Translations under genes and position numbers: made by a program
DNA from: Azolla caroliniana
Taxonomy: Eukaryota; Polypodiophyta
Direction: 5' to 3'
Assembly: GCA_043228905.1 (NCBI GenBank)
Contig: JBHGNT010000001.1
Span: 36,146,001 to 36,210,000 of the forward strand
Length of the DNA stretch: 64,000 nt
Part shown: one piece after another, positions 30,323 through 42,500 of the stretch
How positions within the stretch are numbered: position 1 is the stretch's first letter
Layout of the letters: every line of letters starts with the position of its first letter
Notes under the pieces: generated by a model
Told to the model about the DNA's origin: nothing
Databases searched by the model: none
Seen by the model: only the letters and a program-made list of their open reading frames with translations

Positions 30323-32617
30323 ATGGCCAAGGACGGGCCTGCTATCGGTATCGACCTTGGTACTACTTACTCCTGCGTTGGTGTGTGGCAACATGATCGT
30401 GTTGAGATCATTGCGAATGACCAGGGTAACCGCACCACGCCCTCTTACGTTGCCTTCACTGACACTGAGCGTCTTATTGGTGATGCGGCCAAGAACCAAG
30501 TCGCCATGAACCCTATCAATACAGTTTTCGGTAAGTTTTCTGTTGTTTGATATGCTTCTAAGCACTCAACTTTGTCACCGAGTTGTTTAACATAAGTTCA
30601 TGAAGCATTTCGTAGAGTTGTGATCTAGATCTATCTGATATCTAGATTCTCTGAACCGTTTTATACTTGCATATTTTACCTAGTCCGTGTGATCTACTGG
30701 TCGTATTCTCTTTGACACTGTGTATTGTATGGTTCTCGAAATAACCTATGCTGGGAAGACAAAACGTATTCTTATTTTTTATAATCATCTAGACACGATT
30801 TGTAATGGCCTTGAACTTCATTTTTAGTGCCTTCACTTATCTTGTTGCAACATTTTTCTGTTTTTACAGATGCCAAGCGTCTTATTGGTCGCAGATTTTC
30901 TGATTCTTCTGTCCAGAGTGACATCAAGCTGTGGCCTTTCAAGGTTACTTCTGGACCCGGTGAAAAGCCTATGATCACCGTACAGTATAAGGGAGAGGAG
31001 AAGCAGTTTGCAGCTGAAGAGGTGTCTTCTATGGTTCTTGTGAAAATGAAAGAGATTGCTGAGGCTTTTCTTGGTAATACTGTCAAGAATGCTGTGGTCA
31101 CCGTGCCTGCTTACTTTAATGACTCTCAGAGACAAGCCACAAAAGATGCTGGTGTGATTTCTGGTCTAAATGTGATGAGAATTATAAACGAACCAACTGC
31201 TGCAGCTATTGCGTATGGTCTGGACAAGAAGGCTACCAGTGTGGGTGAGAAGAACGTGCTTATCTTTGACCTTGGCGGTGGAACTTTTGATGTCTCACTG
31301 CTTACAATTGAAGAAGGAATCTTTGAGGTAAAGGCAACTGCTGGTGATACTCACTTAGGGGGTGAAGATTTTGATAACAGAATGGTGAACCATTTTGTAC
31401 AAGAGTTTAAAAGGAAGTATAAGAAGGACATAACTGGTAATGCTCGAGCTCTGAGAAGGCTAAGAACATCATGCGAAAGAGCAAAGAGGACTCTCTCATC
31501 CACTGCACAAACAACCATTGAAATTGATTCACTATATGAAGGAATTGATTTCTATTCCACTATCACCAGAGCCAGATTTGAGGAGCTGAACATGGATCTC
31601 TTCAGGAAGTGCATGGAGCCAGTGGAGAAGTGCTTGCGTGATGCAAAGATGGACAAGAGCAGCATCCATGATGTTGTGCTTGTGGGAGGGTCTACCAGGA
31701 TTCCTAAGGTGCAACAGCTGCTGCAAGATTTCTTCAATGGCAAGGAATTGTGTAAGAGCATCAATCCTGATGAAGCAGTTGCTTATGGTGCTGCCGTTCA
31801 GGCAGCCATATTGAGTGGTGAAGGAAATGAAAAGGTACAAGACCTTTTGTTACTTGATGTTGCTCCATTGTCCCTTGGTCTTGAAACTGCTGGAGGAGTG
31901 ATGACAGTTCTCATTCCCCGTAACACGACAATTCCAACCAAGAAGGAGCAAGTCTTCTCTACCTACTCCGATAATCAACCTGGTGTGTTGATCCAAGTTT
32001 ATGAAGGTGAGAGAACACGTACTCGTGATAACAATTTGCTAGGAAAGTTTGAGCTATCTGGGATTCCTCCTGCCCCCAGGGGAGTTCCCCAGATCACGGT
32101 TTGCTTTGACATTGATGCCAATGGCATCCTAAATGTCTCTGCTGAAGACAAGACCACTGGACAGAAGAACAAGATCACTATCACAAACGACAAGGGAAGA
32201 TTGAGCAAGGAAGAAATTGAGAAGATGGTTCAAGATGCAGAAAAATACAAAACTGAAGATGAAGATCATAAGAAGAAAGTGGAGTCAAAGAACAGTCTCG
32301 AAAACTATGCATACAACATGAGGAATACCATCCGTGATGACAAGATAGCGGGGAAGCTGAGTGAAGAAGACAAGAAGAAGATCGAGGATGCTGTGGAGCA
32401 AGCCATCCAATGGTTGGATCATAACCAGTTGGCTGAGTCTGATGAGTTTGATGACAAGATGAAGGAGCTGGAGAGTGTCTGCAATCCAATTATTGCAAGG
32501 ATGTATCAAGGTGGAGCCGGTGATGTGCCTCCTGGTGCTTATGGTGCTGGTGGAGATGGTGTACCTGGAGGTGCTTCTGCAGGGGGACCAGGGCCAACAA
32601 TTGAAGAGGTCGATTAA
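30323..32617 (+). CDS. HSP70: Cytosolic heat shock 70 kDa protein (HSP70/HSC70)
   Basis: Two exons, 30323-30530 and 30870-32617, total 1956 nt (651 aa), a normal length. The single intron interrupts a codon for Asp soon after NPINTVF, the usual intron position in plant cytosolic HSP70 genes. The three family signatures are IDLGTTYS (residues 10-17), [14 protein letters not shown] in the ATPase domain, and [17 protein letters not shown]. The substrate-binding domain and helical lid follow. The C-terminus is Gly/Pro/Ala-rich and ends PTIEEVD, the EEVD motif that binds TPR co-chaperones such as HOP. No targeting peptide is present, so it acts in cytosol and nucleus. An earlier in-frame ATG at 30260 lies in the leader. 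The ATG at 30323 has a good context (GCCATGGCC) and gives the conserved N-terminus. A perfect heat-shock element lies upstream, so heat induction is likely. Confidence 0.98.
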
Positions 32618-33160
32618 AAGATGGAATTTAGTTTATTTTCCTGAGAAGAATCTAAACGCTTAAATAAATTCGGTTTTGTATTTTTTTTGTTCTGATTGAT
32701 TAATTTTGTGAGACCGAGGCGAGGAATTATTATCAATTGTATCCAGTAACCAGTTATTTTTAAAATTCTCTGGTTGGCAATACGGCAGGTTATTCTGCAC
32801 ATGTTAAGCTACTTTGAAATTATTTAGAGTTGCTCTTTATAATCATTCAAATTTGGAAAATTTGGGATCTGATTCGATAGTTAGCACAAACTAACGAAAA
32901 TCACTGTTTGAAATTTCTATGATCTTTGATTCTGTCACTGGGTATAATTGATCAATGCTTTTGGATGTTCTTATCATTTCAATCAATGGACACACACAGT
33001 TTTGTAGCAATGGCAGTGTTGTTTGTATCACTATGGGCTTAAGATCTTGTGGGTTTTGCAAGATCTGAGTGGCTTGAGCATGGATGTTTTCTGATAGATG
33101 TGTTATTCTCCCTCAACTCATAAGTGGCTCGCAAGGGATAATTTAGTAATTATAAATATG
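32618..33160. other. HSP70 3' UTR and intergenic DNA
   Basis: An AATAAA (about 32663) lies soon after the stop codon. No other feature seen. Confidence 0.5.
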
Positions 33161-33390
33161 CTTATTTATGTCTTTTTATACAAGTAGCTAGCCAAACCAC
33201 CAACCATGTCTCTTCTTTGAGAAATGCAATCGGGTATGGATTATACTTATTTATGTCTTTTTTAATTCAAGTGGCCAGCCAAACCACGAACAATGTAATG
33301 TCTCTTCTTTGAGAGATGCAATCGTGTATGACATAAGTATATCCTACTAGAAAGGAAACAAATAATGGCAAAATTAAAACAGAGCATACA
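33160..33390. repeat. Dispersed repeat, copy 1 (internally duplicated)
   Basis: Contains AGCCAAACCACCAACCATGTC and GATGCAATCG twice (about 33190-33240 and 33270-33330), then CTACTAGAAAGGAAAC. A related copy is at about 34990-35150 with CTAGCCACACCACCAACAAT and CTAGAAAGGAAATAAATAAT. Both are followed by ATGGCAA(A/G)ATTAAAACA. Probably fragments of one unidentified mobile element. Confidence 0.6.
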
Positions 33391-33952
33391 CAAGACATAA
33401 ATCTCTTAACCTAGATTGATTCATGCGTGATATTCGTGGTCTCTTAACCTAGATTGATTCATGCGTGATATTCGTGGTCTCTTAACCTAGATTGATTCAT
33501 GCGTGATATTCGTGGTAAACACAAGACATAGATCTCTTAACCTAGATTGATTCATGCGTGATATTCGTGGTAAACACAAGACATAGGTCTCTTAACCTAG
33601 GTTGATTCATGCGTGATATTCGTGGTAAACACAAGACATAGATCTTTTAACCTTGATTTATTCATGCGTGATATTCGTGGTAAACACAAGACATAGGTCT
33701 CTTAACCTAGATTGATTCATGCGTGATATTCATGGTAAACACAAGACAGAGATCTTTTAACCTTGATTTATTCATGCGTGATATTCGTGGTAAACACAAG
33801 ACATAGGTCTCTTAACCTAGATTGATTCATGCGTGATATTCGTGGTAAACACAAGACATAGGTCTCTTAACCTAGATTGATTCATGCGTGATATTCGTGG
33901 TAAACACAAGACATAGACGTTAACGTAGATTGATTCATGCGTGATATTCGTG
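33389..33952. repeat. Minisatellite of about 11 units (38 bp, then 55 bp)
   Basis: The core TTCATGCGTGATATTCGTGG occurs about eleven times. The first three cores are 38 bp apart (CTCTTAACC at 33441 and 33479). Later units are about 55 bp apart because each gains a linker of about 17 bp (AAACACAAGACATAGAT). Two internal units share the variant CTTTTAACCTTGATTTATTC, showing spread by unequal exchange of a two-unit block. The linker resembles the sequence just before the first unit, so the longer period probably arose by capturing flanking DNA. No protein product is supported. Confidence 0.9.
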
Positions 33953-34009
33953 GTATTCGCCATCTGTAATATTCGACCATTACAAAATGACATCAAGATT
34001 ATCATTCTT

Positions 34010-34545
34010 TTATTTATTATTTAAAAAAATAAATATTTCTACTTCTATTATAAAAATATCGAATTTTGTGGCAGAGTAAAGAGTGGGGATTAATGAACTT
34101 GGTTTACATCTATTATAAAAATATTGTTAGTTTGAGGTCCACTAATGTCAACTAAAAATATCAAATTTTGTGGGAGAGTAAAAAGTGGGGAGTAATGAAC
34201 CTTTTACTTATTTATTATTTTATTAAAAAATATAAGAAATACTTTTAAGTTTTATATCTATTATAAAAATATTATTAGTGTGAGGTCCCCTTTTTAATGA
34301 CATAAAATATCAAATTATGTGGGAGAGTAGAAGTGGGGGATTAATGAACATTTTTTTTATTTGCTTATTATTTATTTATTAAATTATATAACAAATACTT
34401 TTAAGTTTTATATTTATTATAAAAATATTATTATTGTGAGGTTCTCTTTTTATTATATATTTTATTTTATTTTAAAAATAAAACAAATAGTTTTTAAGTT
34501 TTACATCTATTATAAAAATAGTGGTGCGCATGTGTTCTTTTGTGC
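34010..34545. repeat. AT-rich degenerate tandem repeat
   Basis: CTATTATAAAAATA-like words recur at about 34046, 34111, 34259, 34415 and 34508. They are linked to GTGAGGTCC and GGGAGAGTAAAAAGTGGGG phrases with spacing near 150 bp in the middle copies. Origin unknown. Confidence 0.7.
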
Positions 34546-34989
34546 CACCCTTTTAGCACAACCGTTTTAGGATGCGTGTACCTAAGCCGAACCATCCTTT
34601 TTAGCTAAGCCAACCTAAATGGGTACCTTTGTATCAACTACAAATTGAGTAAGAAGTAAGAAGCTAAGTAGGCTGGTTTTGATCTCTTATGTGCATTTCA
34701 CAATATTAATGTGAAGTAAAATATCTGCTTTTTATTATGAACTTAGTCTCTTTTTTAATGTGAAGTAAAATATCCCCTTTTTATTATGAGCTTAAATGAT
34801 ATATCATATATCTAAGAAACTAACTTTATGAACTCTCTTTTTTTTTTTAACGAATATTTTTTCTTACATTTGTATGCATATTCATATACATTCGTCTAGT
34901 AACCCCACAAATGTGAATATGTCAATCAATGTCTCTCAATGGTCATATTTGATGTCCCACTGTTTTCCTCTCTCCATATTTAGCAATTA

Positions 34990-35150
34990 TAGTTTTACTT
35001 ATTTATGTTTTTTTCTACAAGTAGCTAGCCACACCACCAACAATGTCTCTTTTCTGTGAGATGCGATAGATAACTTTGTGTGTGACATAGAAGATCCTAC
35101 GCCATCCTTACTAGAAAGGAAATAAATAATGGCAAGATTAAAACAACACT
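34990..35150. repeat. Dispersed repeat, copy 2
   Basis: Related to 33160-33390 (shared AAGTAGCTAGCCA, ACCACCAACAATGTCTCTT and ACTAGAAAGGAAATAAATAA). Same orientation. It and copy 1 bracket the minisatellite and AT-rich array. Confidence 0.6.
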
Positions 35151-36440
35151 CAAAGACACAATGCCATGGTATATCATATATGTACTCAATTCTTAATGCC
35201 AAAGATGGCGACTTTACTATTCACAATGGTAAGTATAGATGTTCGATTATGGACCATAATTTATGGTTGAGAGTTGACATAATAGGAGCTGGAATTCATG
35301 TAGTCTTAAGTGAACACACACAAATACAACTCAATGGGTGAAGTGAGGACTAGCCCTAGAGTATATTTTAAGGCTTGTTTCCATAGAAAAGGTTATTTGA
35401 TCCAACAACCAACCTATCTACCATATTCTATACACCCCTTTTTGCATTGATCACAAGTGTGAGGTTGGTTGGCCCTTGGTCACATCTAGTTACGTGAGAG
35501 TGAATAGATCCAAAGAGAGGGGATCACAATATTTTTGCATGTTTTTGTCGATGATCATAATTTCTTTTTGGCTACCATTAAATGTTTCTACATGCTTTAG
35601 TTCTATATTCACATAGGTCTAGAAACCAACATTCTTTCTCCGCTTCCATTGCCATGTGCATTGCTCCGTATTGTATGAAAAATGGTATGAATCTAGCCTA
35701 AGATAGATGATCCACATAGTTTGTTTGTGTCAACACTTGCTCTACCGCTCAATACGGGGAATTGGATGTGGTGGATCCAACCCATTTTCAGCTTCTATTA
35801 TTGCATGGGAAATTCAACACCCTTATTCAACTTCTATTATATGTTATCAGTGCTCAACTTCTCAATGTTGACGATTCGAGGAATCCAACTCAAGGTTGAT
35901 ACATTATGCGTGGGCTTAAAAAGCGTCTTGGTTTTGCTTTGATGATATGTTGCACAATGTTAATTATGGATCGAACCCCAGGAATACGAATTGTATATTT
36001 ACACACACAACACCTCCACACTATTTCGACCCTAGCCCAACATTTGCCATGGTCGGATGCATATGTATGTGTAAATGCACGTGTTTCTCATGGTTGGATG
36101 CAAATGTATGTATGTGTAAACGGATGTGTTTCCCATGGTCGGATGTGTGTGTATGGGTATGTATGTACACATGCACATCCGAACATGGGTCCACAATTAT
36201 TATATTAAGGCGATGAATGTAAACTATAGAGGTGTTGATTATGTTCCTCCTTGTGGGCGAAAGGGAAAGCTGAATCGTTCTAGTGTCCTCTCCCTCTCCT
36301 TCACATCGCGACTTGCTCTGTTTTAGAGTATTGGATAGAGGTATGCGCTTTGCTCTGTCGGTGAATGATCTTATCCACTTCATATATATCTTTGTCATGA
36401 TGCTGATGGCAATGATCTCAAAATAGACATACAACATAAC
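35151..36440. other. Intergenic DNA upstream of the DUF639 gene
   Basis: No gene recognised. Around 36049-36150 a phrase like CATGGTCGGATG...TGTATGTGTAAA repeats about three times at roughly 42 bp. A GGATCGAACCCCAGG word at about 35970 resembles a tRNA T-loop, but no tRNA folds around it. The 193-codon minus-strand frame here is repeat-driven. Confidence 0.5.
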
Positions 36441-36450
36441 GAAAGGTTCT

Positions 36451-36496
36451 TTTTCTTCTTCTTCTCCTCCTCCTCCTCCTCCTCCTCCTCCTCCTT
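36451..36496 (+). repeat. CTT/CTC microsatellite in the DUF639 leader
   Basis: CTT units change to about ten CTC units, ending a dozen bases before the DUF639 ATG at 36508. A pyrimidine-rich 5' UTR is likely. Confidence 0.75.
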
Positions 36497-36507
36497 TATG
36501 TGTATGG

Positions 36508-39500
36508 ATGGGAAGCATGCTGAAAGGCAAGAATTTTATGGAGAATTTGATGAGAGAGAATTCTCTCAAAGGTATCTTTGGGGTGTTGAAGAAGGAAGAC
36601 ACGTGGGAAGAAGAAGAGATCTCAGAGGATTCAGCTGAAGACGGTAGCGGTTCTTCAAGCCGTTCCCGGAAATGGGTTCGGGAGCTCTCTTCTCTTGCGA
36701 ATGTTGTTGCATCTCGGTGTGCTAAGTAGGTCCCTTCTATGTTAATTATGTTGCGTTCATTGATTTGTTTCTTTTTTCAGCTCATTGTTTTATGGATCCA
36801 ATTCTGTGGAAGCTTATGTTGTAGTGCTTTGTGTTTTTGGGGGTTCAGTCCTATGTAAACCTATTTTGTATATTTTGTTCTCTTGCCTTTTGGGTTAAAT
36901 CTATCTAAGCTTATGTTAATACTTCTTTGCTCGTAATTCATTTTGGGTCAATTCTATATAAACTTATATTGTATTGGTTTGTTTTTATTTTGTGCAATTG
37001 ATTCTGTATGAGATGTTGTCGTATTGCTTTCTATGCAACCTTATGCTGTACTGATTTATATTTTGGTCGTTTCTAACTTTTTCCAATGCACTATTGTTTT
37101 TTGCTAGGTTAAATTCCAGATTTGTGTCTGTTTCCTGTGTTTATTTATGTCAAATTTCCTATTCCATTGATTTAGTCTTTATTTTTCAGTTGCTTTGATA
37201 TTTATTTATGGGGTTCGCTTCTAAGAAGAATTTCATTTCTTATTATTATTTTCATATCGTCTTTGTATTCTGTTGCTTTATTTATTTATGAATTTTCAGT
37301 GGCTAATGGTTTTGTTTCTCGAATCCTTTTATGTTACAACACCGGTAACTACTAAAAATAAGGGTTTAGGGTTTAGATAATATGTCTAATCTAGATAACG
37401 GGCTTTGCTGGTCAAGCCCTTCGTGTAACACGAGTTTTGCTTAAGATTTTTTACATACTTTGTTTAAGTGGATAACACAGTGGTAACTCACATAACCTTA
37501 ATGTTAATGGAATCAACTAACCCATAATCTTACCAAGACTGAAGATTAATTAGGATTTATAGGGCTAGGTACGTCGCTGTACGCTGCATCTTGTGACTTG
37601 CATCTAAAGGTCCTTCTTTGTTTCCCGCATACATATATCTCCACATGAATGGAGTTAGATATTTAGAATGTGTCTCGAGCTGACTATATCATGGGCAAGC
37701 AGCTAGGACCATCGGGTATGTAGGGCTAGCTATCATGGCTTGTAGCTATTTGCTTCTAGAACTCTTTTTGTATTACTTGCTATATTTGAAAACCGCATTC
37801 AAAATTTTAGATCCTTAATTATTCCAGGATTTTATTGACATCAGTCAATGAATTGCAACACCAATTTGATGAAGAAATTCCAGAGATTGCAAAGACAGCG
37901 GCAAAGTATCCTCGGAATTTGTTGGAATACTGTTGCTTTAGAGCACTTGCAGTTTCTTCCCGAGTTACAGATTACTTGTCGAATAAGGATTTTCGGCGGC
38001 TCACTTTTGAGATGATGCTTGCCTGGGAAACCCCGGGTGCAACAGACAAACCTGTAATAAAAGTGAGCAATGAAGTTTTTGCTTTTAGGAACTTTTGAAA
38101 CATATATTTATTATCTCGCCATGAGTAGCCATGTTAAGCAATGAGTTTTTTAGGAGCTGAAGTTTTAAGGAAGTAGCAATAGGATCCATCCATCCAGAGT
38201 GAAAGTATATTTCTTATTTGAAATTTTCCACAAGGGATGGCCACATTAAATAATATACTTATGTCAGGTAGACACTGAGAGAACAGTTGGAAAGCAAGCA
38301 TTTGTGCGGTTGGGGCCTGCCATCGCTGGTGTTGCAGACCCTGTCACAGTACACAGTCAATATGATGCATTGACTTCTGCAAGTGAAGGAAGACTTCAGT
38401 TTTCAGTTTATGATAAGTATCTGGGAGAACTTGAGAAGTGAGATACTTCAATTCTTTTCTAATAAACTGCTTGATTTATTGTATCTACATCTATGTGAAG
38501 AAGTAAAGATTTATGCTTTCCTATTTTTTCATTGTTAGGGCTCTTAAAGCTATGAAAAGTCAGTCTTCAGCGGCACATTTATCGAAGCTCCATATGATTA
38601 AAAGAGAAATTGTCATCGAGCTTGAGGGAACTGTGACTACACAACCAGTTCTTCAACACGTGGGTGTATCGACATGGCCAGGTAAATGTTTGCCTAATAC
38701 TTTGGAGAAAAGGTTATGCTGCATGCGTAGAGTCACTTCTTATATGTTGTAGTTGATTTGTACAAAGCAGAATGTTATTTTTTAAACTATGTATAACTAC
38801 GTTATTTAAGTGATGTAAAATGGTACTATGGCTGAAGTAGAGTCCCACTAAATTCCAGTGGATTTCTATAGAATTTTTTTGCATCATATATGTCTCTAAA
38901 TTACTTAATAATTTTTGTAACTTAACTGAATTTTAGCATAATACCTCCATTTTTCATTACTGAATTATCTCCAAGGGCAGTGATTAATTGTTTTACCCAT
39001 AATTAGCTTTTACACAATTCATAATCCCTGAAAATATGCTTTGGAAGAGGATAACAAATTGTAAGGGTTTAAAAACTCCATATTTTGACAAAAAGAAGAT
39101 TGTTTAAGTAGTGAATTTCTTCTGTTTCATATGGGAGCTTTCGATTATGTATGACTAAAGTGGGGCTTAATAGTGTCTTTTTGTAGTTCTTTGAAAAGAT
39201 AATGGGAGGCGCTTTTACAAATATGATGCTAACTCATTTTGGAAGTTACATTTCTGCAGGTCGTTTAACCCTGACAGATCATGCTCTATATTTTGAATCC
39301 ATCGGAGTGGTGTCATATGATAAGCCTAAGAAATTTGATCTAGCTGGTAATTTCCGTCAAACTGTAAGACCTGAGCTGACTGGTCCATGGGGTGCACGAT
39401 TATTTGACAAAGCTATTTTATGCAAATCAGCTGCGATGTAAGTTTACTATAGATAGATATGAATTTGTAGAAGTTGATACGACATATATGCATACTAACT

Positions 39501-42500
39501 TTTCTATATATACATTTGTTTTTCTATTCAAGCACGCTGCTTATTGATGGGTAATTATTGCAGCCCTGAACCATTGCTATTTGAGTTTCCAGAGTTCACG
39601 GGTCATGCACGGCGTGATTATTGGCTCTCAGTCGTGCGAGAACTTATTTGTGCACACCAGTTCATAAGAAAATATCAGTTAGAAGTAGGAAAGGCCGAGG
39701 CTTTATCAAGGGCAGTTTTAGGCATTGCTCGTCTTCGAGCAACGAGGGAGCTAAGTCATGCTTTACCCCCCAAACCAGAGGCCCTTCTTTCATTTTTAAC
39801 TGGCGAGGAGCTACATGGTGGAGATCTTATAATGGAGGCTGTGGCAAGAACTCTTCGATCGGTAGATAGTCCACGCATTGATGGAGATGCCTGTGCCGGT
39901 CCCAACACCAGTACCAGTAATGGTAAATTTGTAACACATCGGCTTTTTGCGATATCAGCAGCTGCAACTTTAATCAGTTTTGGTGCCTCAAAGAAACCAT
40001 CAAGTGGTGAGGATGCAGCTTTCCCTGTTGGAGAGTTTTTGATTGGTGATCTAAATCCTGTTGAAAGAGCAGTCATGCAGTCTCGAGATAACTCGAAACG
40101 AATGGAACTTGCACAATCTACTATTGATGGTGTGAAAGTTGATGGAATTGAGATGAATATAGCTGTAATGAAGGTTTTTATCATTATTTTCTCCTCCAGT
40201 TTAACTCTGTTTAATTCTTATGTACATCTAAATATATATTTTGTTTCATGTACTTTAATTGTCCTTATAGAAGAGACCATATACTCATTTGTGGTATCTT
40301 GTTGAGGCTGTTTTGGTCTTTTTGAGGCATAAATACATCATCTTTCTTTTTAAAATGGCTTAGTGCTTACAATTTACTTGGAACATTTCTATTCCCAGGA
40401 GTTGATGGTACCCATCAGTGCTGTTTTGGAGTGGATCAAGTCATTGCAGTCTTGGAATGAACCATTTAAGACAACCACTTTTCTTATAATTTGTTCCTAT
40501 GTCATGCTCAAGTATGTTTTTTGATACTTGCAAGCCCAGAGTGAATGAATCAACGTTGAGATATTCATCATAAGTTTTCTGTTCCTTGCCTCACATTCAT
40601 CATTTACACTGTTTTGAGCCAGTGTGTGGGGATATTGACAGGAATCTCCTTGGATATGTCATTCCGGTGTGCCTTTTGTGCTTGGCTGGATTCATGCTCT
40701 GGTTCAGGCAAGGTCAAGATAACAATTCGGGAGAGCTTCGAGTTATATCCCCTGCAGTTCAAAGCACTGTGGAACAGCTGTTAGCTCTGCAGCAGGGCCT
40801 AACTGAATTGAAAGACTTGTTACAGGCTGGAAATATCTTCCTTTTGAAACTCCGGGCTATCTTGTTCTCAACACACTCTCAGGTTACATCTAAACTTAGT
40901 TAATCTCCAATTTAAAATCGTAAATTCATTTCACACAAATAAAATAAGGGGTAGGTGAGTGTCTGGTGTTTCGGATCTTCTGCATATACTCATTAAGAAA
41001 GCCATGGCACATGCACACCTGTTCAAGTTCTCAGCGGTTTTTTTCTCTATTTACCTGTTCAAATATGTTTGAGAATGCAAGGAATAATTAAATTAGCTTC
41101 TGAACGTTTGCATTATTCTTCTTGTTATTTTAATTCTCTTTACCCTTCATTGGAATGTCAATTCTTTTTCCGTTTTTGACGAAAATCTGTGAGTAATAAA
41201 ACCAGTTCATTCCTGTTTCTCAACTATGAAGTAAAAACCTTTCATTTGTTTGGTCTTGAACATGTAGGATACATTCTTCGAATGAAACATGAGATATTCT
41301 TGCCAGAAACTAATATACAAAGATCATCTACAAGTAAAAACCTGTATGCATGTAGTTTCTTTGGACAGTAAAACCAGGTCATTCCTGTTTCTCAGCTATG
41401 AAGTAAAAACCTTTCATTTGTTTGGTTTTGAACATGTAGGATACATTCTTCGAATGTTGAGGAAACATGAGATATTCTTGCCAGAAACTACTATACAAAG
41501 ATCATCTACAAGTAAAAACCTGTATGCATGTAGTTCCTGAAATCCCAGTAGTCTGATGTTTTAGCCTTTTTTCAGACAGTAAAACTCCAAGCAGACAACC
41601 AATTTAGCTAAAGTTCATCACTGAAGAGTTTGATATAAAATGTCGAAGATAATTCTTACGATTTCATTTCACGTCCGATGAGTTGTATTATGCTAAACAA
41701 GAATTTGGTGCCCTGTTGGCCCCAAATCCTTGGGGCTTCCTTCGGTATTTCTTGGATTGATTATGAATAGAATGTAAGACAATAACTCAGAGCCCAAACC
41801 CAACATTCTAAGCCTATTTCAGGAACTATAACCCATCATAAAGCTTCCTAAGTATTCTCCCCAGAGCATCGTACCAAAGAAAGTAAATCAACTATGATTC
41901 CTGCAGATTTCAGCTCTCTAAATTGATTTTTCCATCTCCTTGAATCTATTTTCTCATATTGCCTTGTGTCATCTCTTCAAAAACATATTTTATCCCTCTC
42001 ATTTGTCCATTCATAACTTTTAAGTGGAATATGTAAGGGGTTTTTTAAGACACTTTTACAATTGGATGCACACCCTCCTCTTGCATCAAAACCAAATGTT
42101 ATCTGAACCAATCACATACGATACCAGTCTGGACTATGGACCGTGGCTCTTCTGATATTGCTCCCAATTTCAAGAGTTACTGGTACTGAGTAAAAATAAA
42201 ATAAACGAGAAATAATTGTTTAAAAAAGAGATCAAAACTAACACTCCCGGTGACAAAAAGAGAAAAAGACATGCAATCATTAGATAATGAACATTCATTT
42301 GGGCTATTTTGACCAGCGAGATTCGTTGTCAACTTGGCTGGATGTTATTCCCCAACAGCGTGAATGATCTTCTCTAGTCTCTAGTGCAAGAGCTACAGAT
42401 AGTTGCTGGACACTGCGTATGAACATCGAGAATGATTTATAGTTCAACGATACGGGTTGTGAAGATAAGTAGAGGAGGATTATCCTTTCTTAATGCTGTG

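Noticed and set aside
33389-33952. CRISPR-like regular repeat array
   Set aside because: Linkers between cores are repeats themselves, not unique spacers, and the context is a plant nuclear genome; it is a minisatellite.
35965-35990. Box-B-like word GGTTCGATCC (minus strand)
   Set aside because: No cloverleaf around it; isolated motif.
36021-36602. 193-codon minus-strand frame upstream of DUF639
   Set aside because: Its poly-Gly/Glu and His/Thr stretches come from the CTC/CTT microsatellite and the repeated GTATGTGT region; it overlaps DUF639 exon 1 antisense.
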